64,000 bases of DNA from Bradyrhizobium cosmicum (GCF_007290395.2 NZ_CP041656.2:3286001-3350000); one strand, 5' to 3'. Shown: positions 30,827-40,426, counted from the first letter of the stretch. Translations and numbers: made by a program. Notes: generated by a model not told the origin, from the letters alone.

Positions 30827-31852
30827 CTACTGCACGTCCATCTGCAGCCCTTCCTTCTGGATGATGCCGGCGAACTTCTTCGTCTCGGCGTCCACGAAGG
30901 CGGAGAACTGCTCCGGTGTGCTGTAGTCGGCGCGAGCGCCCATGGCGGCGATGTTCTTCTTGATGTCGTCGCGCTCCAGCATTGCCTTGACCTGAAGGTT
31001 GAGCGCCTCGAGCACGGCCGGCTGAACACCCTTCGGCAGGAACACCGAGAACCAGGACGACACGTCGAAATTGGCCAGCTCCGGCGCGCTCTCGCGCATG
31101 GTCGGCAAATCCTTCGCGAGGTCGCTGCGCTCGGGCGTCGTGACGCAGAGGCCGGTGAGGGTGCCGTTCTGCACCTGCGGCAAGCTCGGATAGAGATTGT
31201 CGAACAGGATCTGGATGTCGCCCGCGAGCGCGGCCTGGAGCGCGGGACCGGCGCCGCGGAACGGGATGTGCGTCATCTTCAAGCCGGTGAGCTGGAGGAA
31301 CCAGGCGCCGGTGAGGTGAGGGCTCTGGCCGACGCCGGAGGAGGCGTAGCTGAGCTTGTCCGGATTGGCCTTCAGATACGCGATCAGCTCGGCGATGGAT
31401 TTGATGCCGGTCTTCGGATGCGCCGAGACGATGTTCGGGATCCGGATCATGTTGGACACCGGCTGGAGCTGGTCCGGCTTGTAGGTGAGGTTCTTGAAGA
31501 TGCTGTAGGCGATCGCGTTCGGACCAGGATTGCCGACCAGGATGGTCTGGCCGTCCGGCTTGGCGCGGACCACTTCGGCGGTGCCGATCGTGCCGCCGCC
31601 GCCGGAGCGGTTTTCCACGACAGCCGACTGGCCCCAGGCGGTTTGCAGATGCGCGGCGAGAAGCCGGCCCATGACGTCGGTGGAGCCGCCGGCCGCAGCC
31701 GGTACGATAATGCGGACCGTTTCGGTCGGCTTCCAGTCCGCCAGGCTCGATCGCGGCAGGATCGCAGCGGCCGAGAGGCCAGCGGCGCCGGTGAGCACCT
31801 GACGGCGGGACAGAAATTTTGTCTCGAGTTTCTTGGGTAGTTTGTTGGGCAC
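30827..31852 (-). CDS. Tripartite tricarboxylate (Bug-family) solute-binding protein
   Basis: 341 residues. Periplasmic receptor of the TctC/Bug fold. SRRQVLTGAAGLSAA near residue 15 resembles a twin-arginine signal. PAAAGGSTDVMGRLLA, VVENRSGGGGTIGT and HIPFRGAGPALQAALAGDI are family motifs. GTG start at 31852 has GGGAG about 8 bp upstream; an ATG at 31912 lies upstream of that site and is less likely. No TctA/TctB genes nearby, as is common for Bug proteins; ligand unknown. Confidence 0.88.
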   Translation of the reverse strand: MPNKLPKKLETKFLSRRQVLTGAAGLSAAAILPRSSLADWKPTETVRIIVPAAAGGSTDVMGRLLAAHLQTAWGQSAVVENRSGGGGTIGTAEVVRAKPDGQTILVGNPGPNAIAYSIFKNLTYKPDQLQPVSNMIRIPNIVSAHPKTGIKSIAELIAYLKANPDKLSYASSGVGQSPHLTGAWFLQLTGLKMTHIPFRGAGPALQAALAGDIQILFDNLYPSLPQVQNGTLTGLCVTTPERSDLAKDLPTMRESAPELANFDVSSWFSVFLPKGVQPAVLEALNLQVKAMLERDDIKKNIAAMGARADYSTPEQFSAFVDAETKKFAGIIQKEGLQMDVQ

Positions 31853-31969
31853 GAATCCACTCCCTGCTTTTTGCTTTGCAGGGAGCGTATGGAACCCGAC
31901 GCTCAACGGCAAGTCGCACGCGACGACAAGTGCCGCGCGGAGGGCGGCACGACGCCGCAGGCTGAATGC

Positions 31970-32455
31970 TCAGTTAAAGCTGAGCAGCTTGAACAGCGGC
32001 GCGAGGTAACTCATCTCCTGGCCCGACGTCGCGGTGGTCCGGCTGATGAAGTCGAAGATCTTGCCGTCCTGGAGGCCGTAATTCGCCAGCCGGCGCACAC
32101 GCCGATTCTTGTCGAAGTAGACGGCGATGACGCGCTGGTCGACCACCTTCTGGTTCATGAAGGCGACCACGCGCTCCGAGCGCTGCGAGATATAGTAGAA
32201 CACCTCACCGTCGAGGGTTGCGACCGTGGAGGGCGTGCCCATCACGATCAGCACCTGATCCTGGCTCGCGCCGATCGGAATCTGCTCCAGGGCGCCAGGC
32301 GGCAGGATGTAACCCTTCTGGAACTGCTCGCCGGTGCAGCCCGCAAGAGCAACGCCGACGGCCGCCATGGCCGCGAACAGGCGCAGGCCGCGCCAGCGTG
32401 CTTGAAAGCCGCGCAGCTTGTCCGCGCGCCGGCTGATCTGGTTCGTTATCGTCAT
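31970..32455 (-). CDS. bamE: Outer membrane assembly lipoprotein BamE (SmpA/OmlA)
   Basis: 161 residues. Lipoprotein signal with lipobox VGVALAGC at Cys40, then BamE fold GALEQIPIGASQDQVLIVMGTPSTV and FYYISQRSERVVAFM. Stabilises the BAM complex for outer-membrane protein insertion. Start at 32455 (MTITNQISR) chosen; open frame goes 33 codons further upstream. Divergent from the CBP3 gene, 98 bp apart. Confidence 0.9.
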   Translation of the reverse strand: MTITNQISRRADKLRGFQARWRGLRLFAAMAAVGVALAGCTGEQFQKGYILPPGALEQIPIGASQDQVLIVMGTPSTVATLDGEVFYYISQRSERVVAFMNQKVVDQRVIAVYFDKNRRVRRLANYGLQDGKIFDFISRTTATSGQEMSYLAPLFKLLSFN

Positions 32456-32553
32456 AGCGGAACTGATTCCGTCCCCTTGCGTCGCGCGAGGCGCTGAAGT
32501 ACCGGGCGGAGGCTGCAATTGCAACACGCGCACGCCCGCTTGCGGAACCCACA

Positions 32554-33105
32554 ATGGTTTGGCCGTTCAATCACTTCAGGAAACCCCGGCAAGCCCCGCG
32601 CGGCACCATTGAAGCCATCTATGGCATGATCGTGACGCAGGCGCGAGAACCCATATTTTACCGCGACTTGGGGGTACCCGATACGGTTAACGGGCGTTTC
32701 GACCTGTTGCTGCTCCATCTCTGGCTGCTGCTGCGCCGCCTGCGCACGGCTCAAGGCGCCACCGAGCTGTCGCAAGCGCTGTTCGACCGCTTCTGCGAGG
32801 ACATGGACGACAACCTGCGCGAGATGGGGGTGGGCGACCAGACCGTGCCGAAGCGGATGCGAGCCTTCGGCGAGGCCTTTTACGGCCGCATGCAGGCCTA
32901 CGACCAGGCCGCGGAAAGCGGCAGCGAGGCGCTGGCGTCGGCCATTTGCAGGAATATCTTGAACGGGGATGGCCTCGACCAGGCGCGGCAGCTCGCGGCC
33001 TACGCCCGGGCCACCGAGGCCGATCTTGGCCGGGCCGATGAAGCAGCCCTGCTGAGCGCCTCCTTCAGGTTTCCCCCAGCGCTGACCGAGGACATGACGC
33101 GATGA
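32554..33105 (+). CDS. Ubiquinol-cytochrome c chaperone (CBP3 family)
   Basis: 183 residues, no membrane helix. CBP3-type chaperone helping assembly of the bc1 complex. Signatures: YGMIVTQAREPIFYRDLGVPDTVNGRFDLLLLHLWLLLRRL in the N-half and DDNLREMGVGDQTVPKRM in the middle. Stop overlaps the DUF177 start (ATGA), so the two are coupled. Confidence 0.9.
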   Translation: MVWPFNHFRKPRQAPRGTIEAIYGMIVTQAREPIFYRDLGVPDTVNGRFDLLLLHLWLLLRRLRTAQGATELSQALFDRFCEDMDDNLREMGVGDQTVPKRMRAFGEAFYGRMQAYDQAAESGSEALASAICRNILNGDGLDQARQLAAYARATEADLGRADEAALLSASFRFPPALTEDMTR

Positions 33106-33671
33106 GCCGACCGAACGCCGAATCCGTACCCGATCCCTGGCGGTCTCCCGTCAGCGTCGTGCAGATCCCCGACACCGGCCTGCATCGCAAGCTCAAGGCA
33201 TCGGCCGACGAACTGCAGGCCATCGCCGAGGTCGGAGGGCTGCGGGAGGTCCTCTCCGCCGAGGCCGCCTTTGACGTCGTGCCCAGGAGCGGCGGCCGAT
33301 TCGAGGTCACCGGCCACGTCCGCGCCCGGATCGGCCAGACCTGCGTGGTCACCCTCGACCCGATCGAGAGCGAGATCGACGAGAAGGTGGACCTGGTGTT
33401 CGCCCCCGAAGCCGAGGTTCGGAAGATGTCCGACCTGATCGAGGAGGGCGAGGACGGCGCGGAGCCGCCGGAGGTGGTCGATCCCCCAGAAGCGATCCGC
33501 AATGGAATCATCGACCTTGGCCGGATCGCGACCGACGCGCTGTTCCTGGCGGTCAATCCCTACCCGCGCAAGGAGGGGGCCGTGTTCGAGGCCGAAGTCA
33601 TCGCCCCCGATCCGGAGGACCATCCGTTCGCGGCGCTGAAGGCGCTTCAGGACAGCAAGAAGGGCAAATAG
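33102..33671 (+). CDS. DUF177/YceD-family protein
   Basis: 189 residues. YceD-family protein, usually next to rpmF or plsX; 23S rRNA accumulation factor in plants and some bacteria. Visible features: FEVTGHVRARIGQTCVVTLDPIES (Cys of the conserved core), acidic stretch LIEEGEDGAEPPEVVDPPEAI and C-terminal PFAALKALQ. Four-base overlap with the CBP3 gene. rpmF is absent between this and plsX, as in many Bradyrhizobiaceae. Confidence 0.88.
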   Translation: MSRPNAESVPDPWRSPVSVVQIPDTGLHRKLKASADELQAIAEVGGLREVLSAEAAFDVVPRSGGRFEVTGHVRARIGQTCVVTLDPIESEIDEKVDLVFAPEAEVRKMSDLIEEGEDGAEPPEVVDPPEAIRNGIIDLGRIATDALFLAVNPYPRKEGAVFEAEVIAPDPEDHPFAALKALQDSKKGK

Positions 33672-33857
33672 CTGGGCATTCCCCGCTGCACCCGCTTTGC
33701 TACGGAGCGCGAGGCGCTTGCAGGAGAAGTTTGAAAGGTCGGGTTATCTATCTGATTTTCATGTGTTTCTCTTGAAATCAGGTCTGCGCTGACAAATCGC
33801 CCGGCATGCAAAAGGCTGGGGGCAAGAGGTTGTTTCGGGATAGCAAAACGCTATTGT

Positions 33858-33877
33858 CGCGCCCCGGTCGGGGCGCG
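33858..33877. other. GC hairpin in plsX leader
   Basis: CGCGCCCC-GGTC-GGGGCGCG, 8-bp perfect stem, 95 bp before the plsX ATG. Not followed by a T run. The rest of 33672-33971 has no gene; it contains an AT-richer tract around 33740-33800 that may hold the plsX promoter. Confidence 0.4.
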
Positions 33878-33971
33878 GCGTGGCGCCTGACCGGTCGCCA
33901 TGTCCATGGCGCATCCATTCCCGCGGCCCGCTCGTTCAAGACCGCACCAGATCAGGTTTTCCAGGACTTTT

Positions 33972-35033
33972 ATGCCAAGCAAGGTTCGCATTGCGCTCGA
34001 CGCCATGGGGGGCGACTCCGGCGCCGCCGTGGTCATTCCGGGCGCTGCCATCTCGCTCGGCAGGCATCGCGACACCGAGTTCCTGCTGGTCGGGGACCGC
34101 GCCAAGATCGAGCCCGAGCTCGATCGGCATCCCCAGCTCAAGGCGGTCTCGAAGATCATCCATACCGATGTCGCGGTCAGCGGCTCGGACAAGCCGAGCC
34201 AGGCGCTGCGGCGCGGTCGCAGGACCTCCTCGATGTGGCTTGCGATCGACGCGGTGAAGCAGGGCGAGGCGGATGTCGCGGTCTCCGCCGGCAATACCGG
34301 CGCGCTGATGGCGATGTCGCGCTTCCACCTGCGCACGCTGAAGGGCATCGACCGTCCGGCGATCACGGGGATATGGCCGACCAAGCGCGGCGAGTCCGTC
34401 GTGCTCGACCTCGGCGCGACCATCGGCGGTGACGCCCACCATCTGGTGTCGCTCGCGGTCATGGGCGCTGCGATGGCCAGCGTGCTGTTCGACAAGAAAC
34501 GGCCCACGGTCGGCCTGCTCAACATCGGGGCCGAGGAGATCAAGGGGCACGAGGAGATCCGCGAAGCCAGCGAGATCCTGCGTGCGCGTAACCTGCCGGA
34601 GCTCGACTATGTCGGCTTCATCGAGGGCGACGGCATCGGCAAGGGGCTGGCCGACGTGATCGTCACCGAAGGTTTCAGTGGCAACATTGCGCTCAAGGCC
34701 GCCGAGGGAACCGCGCGGCAGATGGCGGAATTGCTCCGCAACGAGATCCAGCGGAGCTGGCTGTCCAGGCTTGGCTATGTCTTTGCGCGCAGCGCCTTCC
34801 AGGCCCTGCGCAACAAGATGGACCCGAGCAAGTCCAACGGCGGCGTGTTCCTGGGTTTGAACGGATTGGTGGTCAAGAGCCATGGCGGAACCAGCGCCGA
34901 AGGCTTTGCCTATGCGATCGATGTTGGCTATGAGATGGCTCACTACGATCTCCTGAACAAGATCAATCAGATGCTCAACCGCGAGGGTGGTGCACTCAAT
35001 TTCGTGCAGCCCGCGCCGGAGGATGTTTCGTGA
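33972..35033 (+). CDS. plsX: Phosphate acyltransferase PlsX
   Basis: 353 residues. Makes acyl-phosphate from acyl-ACP for phospholipid synthesis. [21 protein letters not shown] is the family start; [29 protein letters not shown] and [15 protein letters not shown] follow. ATG at 33972 gives that N-terminus; an in-frame ATG at 33900 lies in the leader. Overlaps fabH by 4 bp (GTGA), typical for the plsX-fabH pair. Confidence 0.96.
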   Translation: MPSKVRIALDAMGGDSGAAVVIPGAAISLGRHRDTEFLLVGDRAKIEPELDRHPQLKAVSKIIHTDVAVSGSDKPSQALRRGRRTSSMWLAIDAVKQGEADVAVSAGNTGALMAMSRFHLRTLKGIDRPAITGIWPTKRGESVVLDLGATIGGDAHHLVSLAVMGAAMASVLFDKKRPTVGLLNIGAEEIKGHEEIREASEILRARNLPELDYVGFIEGDGIGKGLADVIVTEGFSGNIALKAAEGTARQMAELLRNEIQRSWLSRLGYVFARSAFQALRNKMDPSKSNGGVFLGLNGLVVKSHGGTSAEGFAYAIDVGYEMAHYDLLNKINQMLNREGGALNFVQPAPEDVS

Positions 35034-36010
35034 CTCAAATTCGTTCGGTCGTGCTGGGCTGCGGCTCTTATCTGCCGGAGCAGGTGGTGACCAACGCCCA
35101 ATTGGCGGCGCGCATCGACACGTCCGACGAGTGGATCGTGCAGCGCACCGGCATTCGCGAACGGCATATCGCGGCCGAGGGCGAGTTCACCTCGCATCTG
35201 GCGATCAAGGCGGCGCAGGCCGCGCTCACCGATGCCGGCCTCGACGCCCAGTCGATCGACCTGATCGTGCTGGCGACCTCGACGCCCGACAACACTTTCC
35301 CGGCGACTGCGGTCGCCGTGCAGCACGGGCTCGGCATCAACCATGGCGCGGCGTTCGACCTGCAGGCGGTGTGCTCCGGCTTCGTGTTCGCGCTCGCCAC
35401 GGCCGACAATTTCCTGCGCACCGGCGCCTTCAAGCGCGCGCTGGTGATCGGCGCGGAGACCTTCTCGCGCATCCTCGACTGGAATGATCGCGGCACCTGC
35501 GTGCTATTCGGCGACGGTGCCGGCGCGGTCGTGCTGGAGGCGCAGGAGCAGCCCGGCAATGCGGCGACCGACCGCGGCGTCGTGACCACGCATTTGCGCT
35601 CCGACGGCCGGCACAAGGCAAAACTGTTCGTCGACGGCGGGCCGTCCTCGACCCAGACCGTCGGCCATCTGCGCATGGAGGGCCGCGAGGTCTTCAAGCA
35701 TGCGGTCGGCATGATCACCGACGTGATCGTCGACGCCTTCGAGGCGACCGGGCTCAATGCCGACAGCATCGACTGGTTCGTGCCGCACCAGGCCAACAAG
35801 CGAATCATCGACGCCTCCGCTCACAAGCTGCACATCGCGCCGGAGAAGGTGGTGCTGACGGTGGACCGTCACGGCAACACCTCGGCCGCCTCGATCCCGC
35901 TGGCCCTGTCGGTGGCGCGAAAGGACGGCCGCATCAAGCGTGGCGACGCGGTCCTGATGGAGGCGATGGGCGGCGGCTTCACCTGGGGTTCGGCCCTGGT
36001 GCGCTGGTAG
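35030..36010 (+). CDS. fabH: Beta-ketoacyl-ACP synthase III
   Basis: 326 residues, GTG start. Initiates fatty acid synthesis by condensing acetyl-CoA with malonyl-ACP. Catalytic triad Cys115 (AVCSGFVFA), His253 (VPHQANKRI) and Asn283 (HGNTSAAS) is complete. Coupled to plsX by a 4-bp overlap. Confidence 0.97.
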   Translation: MTQIRSVVLGCGSYLPEQVVTNAQLAARIDTSDEWIVQRTGIRERHIAAEGEFTSHLAIKAAQAALTDAGLDAQSIDLIVLATSTPDNTFPATAVAVQHGLGINHGAAFDLQAVCSGFVFALATADNFLRTGAFKRALVIGAETFSRILDWNDRGTCVLFGDGAGAVVLEAQEQPGNAATDRGVVTTHLRSDGRHKAKLFVDGGPSSTQTVGHLRMEGREVFKHAVGMITDVIVDAFEATGLNADSIDWFVPHQANKRIIDASAHKLHIAPEKVVLTVDRHGNTSAASIPLALSVARKDGRIKRGDAVLMEAMGGGFTWGSALVRW

Positions 36011-36112
36011 CGCCGCAATCGATCAAATTTTGCCGGAATCAGCACCCATTATCGATGCGTCTGCATTGATGAGCGCTGTTGACCGCCGTATCGTAACCTC
36101 ATAATTTCAGAC

Positions 36113-36122
36113 AACAATTGTT
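36113..36122. promoter_or_regulatory. AACAATTGTT palindrome upstream of ihfA
   Basis: 10-bp perfect palindrome, 22 bp before the ihfA start. The same decamer forms the core of a 16-bp palindrome at 38661-38676. Function unknown. Confidence 0.3.
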
Positions 36123-36144
36123 CGCCGTGATGTGGGGCAGGGCG

Positions 36145-36486
36145 ATGACTGATCAAAGTAAAACCGTAACGCGTGTTGATCTCTGCGAGGCCGTCTACCA
36201 GAAGGTGGGGCTGTCGCGGACGGAATCGTCTGCGTTCGTGGAACTCGTGCTGAAGGAGATCACCGACTGCCTCGAGAAGGGCGAGACGGTGAAACTGTCC
36301 TCGTTCGGCTCCTTCATGGTGCGCAAGAAGGGTCAGCGTATCGGCCGTAACCCGAAGACCGGCACCGAGGTGCCGATTTCGCCGCGGCGGGTGATGGTGT
36401 TCAAGCCGTCGGCGATCCTGAAGCAGCGGATCAATGGCCAGCATCGGGCCAATGGCGACGCCACCAAGGCTCAACCCGAGGCGTAA
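36145..36486 (+). CDS. ihfA: Integration host factor subunit alpha
   Basis: 113 residues. HU/IHF fold DNA-bending protein. [28 protein letters not shown] is the beta-arm region, with Pro for DNA intercalation; [16 protein letters not shown] closes. Start at 36145 ([10 protein letters not shown]) chosen over an in-frame ATG nine codons up. The next gene (MerR) starts 26 bp later. Confidence 0.95.
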   Translation: MTDQSKTVTRVDLCEAVYQKVGLSRTESSAFVELVLKEITDCLEKGETVKLSSFGSFMVRKKGQRIGRNPKTGTEVPISPRRVMVFKPSAILKQRINGQHRANGDATKAQPEA

Positions 36487-36512
36487 GCCGCCTCGCGCGA
36501 AGGATTAGGCAT

Positions 36513-37091
36513 TTGGACAAGGCGCCGGATGCGTTCCGAACCATCAGCGAAGTAGCGCAGGAACTCGACATTCCGCAGCATGTGCTGCGGTTCTGGGAGA
36601 CCCGATTCTCCCAGATCAAGCCGATGAAGCGCAGCGGCGGACGCCGCTATTACCGCCCCGACGATGTCGACCTGCTCAAGGGTATCCGCCGTCTGCTCTA
36701 CGGGGAGGGCTACACCATCCGCGGTGTGCAGCGGATCCTCAAGGAGCACGGCGTCAAATCGGTGCAGGGCCTTGCCGACAGCTCGGCCGCGGTCTCGTTC
36801 GGCGCCATCGAGGATGCCATCGGGGCGAGCCTGATGGAGCCCGAGGAGGAGTCGCCCATCAAGGGCGTCACCGAGGCCGACGAGGACGATTACCAGGGCG
36901 ACGAAGAGGAAGGCATCGACTTCCGCTTCACTGAGGTCGACGACGAGGACATCCTCACCACCTTCCGCAAGGGCGGCACCCCGGCCGCACCCGCCGGCCC
37001 CAGCGCACTGGACCGCGAGCGGCTGGCACGGGCGCTTGCCGACCTCGTTGCCTGCAGGGAAATGCTGGATCAGGCTCTGGGCGAGGGTTGA
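36513..37091 (+). CDS. MerR-family transcriptional regulator
   Basis: 192 residues, TTG start. MerR helix-turn-helix at residues 9-75 ([46 protein letters not shown]), with an acidic central linker and no C-terminal Cys effector pocket, so metal sensing is not indicated. The ihfA-merR pairing is conserved in Rhizobiales and the frame follows ihfA closely. Target genes unknown. Confidence 0.88.
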   Translation: MDKAPDAFRTISEVAQELDIPQHVLRFWETRFSQIKPMKRSGGRRYYRPDDVDLLKGIRRLLYGEGYTIRGVQRILKEHGVKSVQGLADSSAAVSFGAIEDAIGASLMEPEEESPIKGVTEADEDDYQGDEEEGIDFRFTEVDDEDILTTFRKGGTPAAPAGPSALDRERLARALADLVACREMLDQALGEG

Positions 37092-37172
37092 GAGCGACCG
37101 TCGAACATGGGGCAGCGTCCGCAGCGGGCCTATCCCGACCGTTAAGCCACCCGACCGATGCTTTGAGAAAAA

Positions 37173-37250
37173 TGGTCGGAGCGAGAGGATTTGAACCTCC
37201 GACCCCTAGTCTCCCAGACTAGTGCGCTAACCGGGCTGCGCCACGCTCCG
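37173..37250 (-). tRNA. tRNA-Pro(GGG)
   Basis: Read on the minus strand: acceptor stem CGGAGCG/CGCTCCG (37244-37250 with 37177-37183), discriminator A, encoded CCA (37173-37175). Anticodon stem CTAGT/ACTAG encloses loop CTGGGAG with anticodon GGG. T-arm GGTTCAAATCC present. 78 nt including CCA. Confidence 0.95.
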
Positions 37251-37264
37251 AACGTCGTTCCATT

Positions 37265-37512
37265 AGCTAGGATCGGCGCGATGCGCAAGGCGAGGTCGCA
37301 GCATTTTGGCGTCCCCGCCCACAGCCCCGGAACTGCCCACGAAGCGATGAAAAGCGCGGCGGGTGGCTGCCGTGGGAAGCCAGCGCATCAAAATGTCGAA
37401 AACAACCCCATGCACAGTAGCGATGCCATTGCCGGATGATGCTTTTCCGATGCCGATTGATGTTTTTCCGAATTCTGGTTGACCCGTCGGGCAAAACAGT
37501 GGCATGATGTCA
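37265..37512. repeat. Dispersed repeat segment next to tRNA-Pro
   Basis: Non-coding stretch beside the 5' end of tRNA-Pro. Contains CATGCACAGTAGCG, TTTTTCCGAATTCTGGTTGA and GACCCGTCGGGCAAAACAGT. From memory these words recur together in rhizobial intergenic DNA; a genome search is needed. Short open frames on both strands here show no protein signature. Confidence 0.5.
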
Positions 37513-37605
37513 TCCTGCCAGCCGCATCACCCCGCTATCCCAGCTCCGATCCCAGCGCCTGCTAGAGCAGCTTCCGGCTCGGCTCGCAGCGATTGACTCG
37601 CGCCG

Positions 37606-37791
37606 ATGACGATCTTCGCAGGCACGCGCGACCTGCTTTACCCCGATAGCGTCGATCTTGCGGAGCGGGCGCGGGCGGTGGGCGTGCCGGTCGAGCTGCA
37701 TCTGTCGCGAGACCAGCCGCACAATTATGCGCTGATGCCGACGCCGGAGGGGCGGCGCGCGCGTGCGCTGATCATGCGTGCGATAGCTTGA
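37606..37791 (+). pseudogene. C-terminal remnant of an alpha/beta hydrolase
   Basis: 61 codons that read MTIFAGTRDLLYPDS...HNYALMPTPEGRRAR, the end of an esterase/lipase (alpha/beta hydrolase 3 type) including the acid Asp (TRDLLYPD) and catalytic His (QPHNYA). The nucleophile domain is missing and the upstream DNA is repeat, so I read it as a truncated relic, not a gene. Confidence 0.55.
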
Positions 37792-37813
37792 GAGGGCGTC
37801 GGCGCAGCGACTG

Positions 37814-38584
37814 TCAGCCGACGAGGGCCACGGTCGCGTGAGAAAACGCCGCTACGTTCGGCAAACTCATGAACCCCGGCTTGGCAAAATAATAGCCCTG
37901 GAAGAGATCGATCCCGGCTGCCCGGAGCACGGTGAGTTCGGCTTCGCTTTCCACGCCTTCGGCGAGGACCTTGATATCAAGTTCGCGCGCCATCGAAGCT
38001 ATGCCGGCAACGATAACCTGCTTCGAGCGGCTCAAGTGGATGTCGCGCAAAAGCTCCATGTCGACCTTGATGAGGTCGGGCTGGAGCCTCGCCAGCAGAC
38101 TGAGCCCGGCATAGCCGGCGCCGAAATCGTCGAGCGCGGTGAGAAATCCGAGCTTCTTGTAGGCCTGCACGATGCGCTCGACGTGCGCAGGGTCAGCCAT
38201 GCGTTCGTTCTCGGTGAACTCGAACATGAGGTTCGCGGCCGGGAAGTTCGACCGGCGTGCCGCCGCGAGGGATTTCTGGATGCACGCCTGTGGCTCGTAG
38301 ACCGCATTGGGCATGAAGTTGATGGACAGCCGGGCTTGCGGATCGTCAAACAGCTGTCCGGCTGTTTCAATCGCCATGACCCTGGCAGCCTGGTCGAAGC
38401 GATAAAGTTGATCCTCAGTCAGTTGGCTCAGGACGCTGTGTGCACTTTCGCCATTCGGACCGCGCACCAATGCTTCATAGCCCCAGACACGCTGCTCGTT
38501 CATTGCGACGATCGGTTGATACGCCATCTTGAAGTCGAACGGCAGTCCTTCGCCGTCACCGCACCCCTTGCAGACCGCTGCCAT
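37814..38584 (-). CDS. Stand-alone EAL-domain protein (c-di-GMP phosphodiesterase)
   Basis: 256 residues. Cytosolic. EAL motif (YEALVRG), Asn (INFMPNA), Glu (FEFTENER), DDFGAGYAGLSLL with both Asp, KVDMELLR, EGVESEAEL and GYYFAKPGF give a complete catalytic set, so hydrolysis of c-di-GMP to pGpG is predicted. Starts with a CKGCG motif (Cys5, Cys8) before the EAL domain. No GGDEF or sensor domain fused. Convergent with the hydrolase remnant. Confidence 0.9.
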   Translation of the reverse strand: MAAVCKGCGDGEGLPFDFKMAYQPIVAMNEQRVWGYEALVRGPNGESAHSVLSQLTEDQLYRFDQAARVMAIETAGQLFDDPQARLSINFMPNAVYEPQACIQKSLAAARRSNFPAANLMFEFTENERMADPAHVERIVQAYKKLGFLTALDDFGAGYAGLSLLARLQPDLIKVDMELLRDIHLSRSKQVIVAGIASMARELDIKVLAEGVESEAELTVLRAAGIDLFQGYYFAKPGFMSLPNVAAFSHATVALVG

Positions 38585-38660
38585 CGATCTCTCCTTCGTC
38601 GAGGCGGCACGATAGGTGCGAGTGATTAACGATCGGTGCGACTACGTTCGCGGCGCTCCA

Positions 38661-38676
38661 ACCAACAATTGTTGGT
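38661..38676. promoter_or_regulatory. 16-bp perfect palindrome upstream of the EAL gene
   Basis: ACCAACAATTGTTGGT, 77 bp before the EAL start. Core matches the palindrome upstream of ihfA. The 38585-38937 gap otherwise shows only short unconvincing frames. Confidence 0.4.
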
Positions 38677-38937
38677 CTTGGAATCCGTCTTGGTTCCCGC
38701 CGGAAGGCGTGTGTCTATCCCTTCGGCGGCTTTCGACATGGTGGAACGAGCCGGCGCTGAGGTCGACGTGGGAGGGGCTGCGCGCGCAATGATTATCTGC
38801 GCGGTGGCGCGGCGGGAGATGTGATCGTAGTCACGGAGCGCATGGCCTCAATCAGGCGGCGCTGTTCGGAGAGCCTACAACGGAGGGACAAGGCGGCCCC
38901 CGGGCGTTTCCTCAGATCAGTAGTTTTGCGGGGCCGC

Positions 38938-39177
38938 TTACGCGTGGCCCTTGATCTCGTAGTGACCCGGCACGCATTTGTAGCGCTCGAGGCGCCAGTT
39001 GGCGTGATAGATCGGATGCTCGCCCATCCATTTCGCAAGCGGTGCCTGTGCGCCGACCGCACACTGCATCATCGAAATCTCGGGCGTCATGTTGCTGTCG
39101 GTCACGATTTCCTCGACGCAACTGCCTGAGCTGGCTGCGCTTAGCCGGCAGAGCACGGCAACGACGGTCACGAACAT
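38938..39177 (-). CDS. Small exported conserved hypothetical protein
   Basis: 79 residues from the ATG at 39177, which is preceded by GAGGTG. Short hydrophobic start MFVTVVAVLCRLSAAS followed by a four-Cys soluble part (GSCVEEIV; MMQCAVGAQAPLAKWM; RYKCVPGHY). Probably periplasmic. Not a family I recognise. Confidence 0.6.
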   Translation of the reverse strand: MFVTVVAVLCRLSAASSGSCVEEIVTDSNMTPEISMMQCAVGAQAPLAKWMGEHPIYHANWRLERYKCVPGHYEIKGHA

Positions 39178-39517
39178 TCCAGTCACCTCATTGGTAGTTT
39201 CTGACCACGAAGAAGATGCAAGCGGAGTGCCAGAGTCTGTGACGCGAACAACACGCCGTCCTATCCGAATCGGCCCGGCGTCCAATCCCATTTGACGATT
39301 CGGATTGTAAAAAAATTGCCCCTAAACCGAAGCCGGGCAACTACGGGGAACTCCCAGGAAATCACGGGCAACGAGCGCAGAGATGAGCAATGTGGGGGGC
39401 TGCGCCGCGCGAACGGCCCCTTCACAACGCCTGCGCAGCCGATACGCTCGCTAACGTGCGGATACTCGTCAAAAGAGCGGGACCGCCGCAGGACCAAAGG
39501 AAACGCGAGGGCAGACC
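39178..39517. other. Intergenic region upstream of the DHDPS-like gene
   Basis: 340 bp with no convincing gene. Includes an A-rich run (GTAAAAAAATTGCCCC) at about 39308. The promoters of the small exported gene and of the aldolase gene must lie here, but no clear boxes were identified. Confidence 0.4.
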
Positions 39518-40426
39518 ATGAAGATACGACCGACCGGCGTGATCCCGCCGATGACGACGCCGTTCCGGAAAGACGGCGAGATTGATTACAAGCTCGTGGC
39601 GCCCCAGGTCGACTGGATGATCGGTGCGGGCGCGCACGGTGTCGCCGCCGGCGGCTCAACCGGCGAGGGCCACACGCTCGATCACGCGGAATACCGCGAC
39701 CTGATGGCGGCGACGGTGGAGGCGGTGAACGGGCGCATCCCCGTCATCGCCGGCATCATCGTGGACTCCACGCGCGATGCGATCCGCCGCGGCAGGCTGG
39801 TGCGCGACATGAACGTCGCGGCGCTCCAGGTCACGCCGGTGCACTATCTGTTCAAGCCGGACGACGAGGCGATGGTGGCGCATTTCCGCGCGATGGCCGA
39901 TGAGACCGGCATGCCCATCATCATCTACAACGTGGTGCCGTGGTCGTATCTGTCGCCGGCGCTGCTGACGCGGATCATGACCGAGGTGCCGCTGGTGGTC
40001 GGCGTCAAGCAGAGCGCGGGCGATCTCAAGCTGTTCGCCGACCTCATGATGATGGCGCCGGACAAGCTGATCTACAGCGCCGTCGATGCGCTGATGTATC
40101 CGTCCTACACGCTCGGCGCCCATGGCTCGATCGCCGCGATCCTGACCGCGGCGCCGCATGCGTCCGTTGCGCTGTGGGATGCGGTGAAGGCGGGCGATCA
40201 TCCGCGCGCGCTCGAGCTGCACAAGAAGCTGCTGACGCTGTGGAACGCGATCATTGCCGACAATCTGCCGGCCTGCACGCGCTACGCCCAGACGCTCCAG
40301 GGCTTGCCGAAGACGTATCCGCGCGCGCCGATGCCGGAGGCATCACCCGCGCAGCAGGCCGCAACCCGCAAGGCGCTGGAAGCGCTCGGTGCCTTGAGCG
40401 GACACCGCGTCGAAGCGGCGGAATAG
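39518..40426 (+). CDS. DHDPS-family (class I) aldolase/dehydratase
   Basis: 302 residues, TIM barrel. Schiff-base Lys164 (VVGVKQSAGD) and Tyr137 (IIIYNVVP) are present, with GGSTGEGHTL near residue 47. The lysine-pathway DapA needs an Arg in its C-terminal part and different loop sequence; context suggests a paralogue acting on another pyruvate-derived substrate. Not placed with lysine genes. Substrate unassigned. Confidence 0.85.
   Translation: MKIRPTGVIPPMTTPFRKDGEIDYKLVAPQVDWMIGAGAHGVAAGGSTGEGHTLDHAEYRDLMAATVEAVNGRIPVIAGIIVDSTRDAIRRGRLVRDMNVAALQVTPVHYLFKPDDEAMVAHFRAMADETGMPIIIYNVVPWSYLSPALLTRIMTEVPLVVGVKQSAGDLKLFADLMMMAPDKLIYSAVDALMYPSYTLGAHGSIAAILTAAPHASVALWDAVKAGDHPRALELHKKLLTLWNAIIADNLPACTRYAQTLQGLPKTYPRAPMPEASPAQQAATRKALEALGALSGHRVEAAE

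Noticed and set aside
37173..37250. Genomic island attachment site in tRNA-Pro
   Set aside because: No integrase gene and no visible duplicate of the tRNA 3' end in the window.
37263..37505. 80-codon frame in the tRNA-Pro flank
   Set aside because: Lies wholly in repeat-like DNA, both strands are open and neither has a protein signature.
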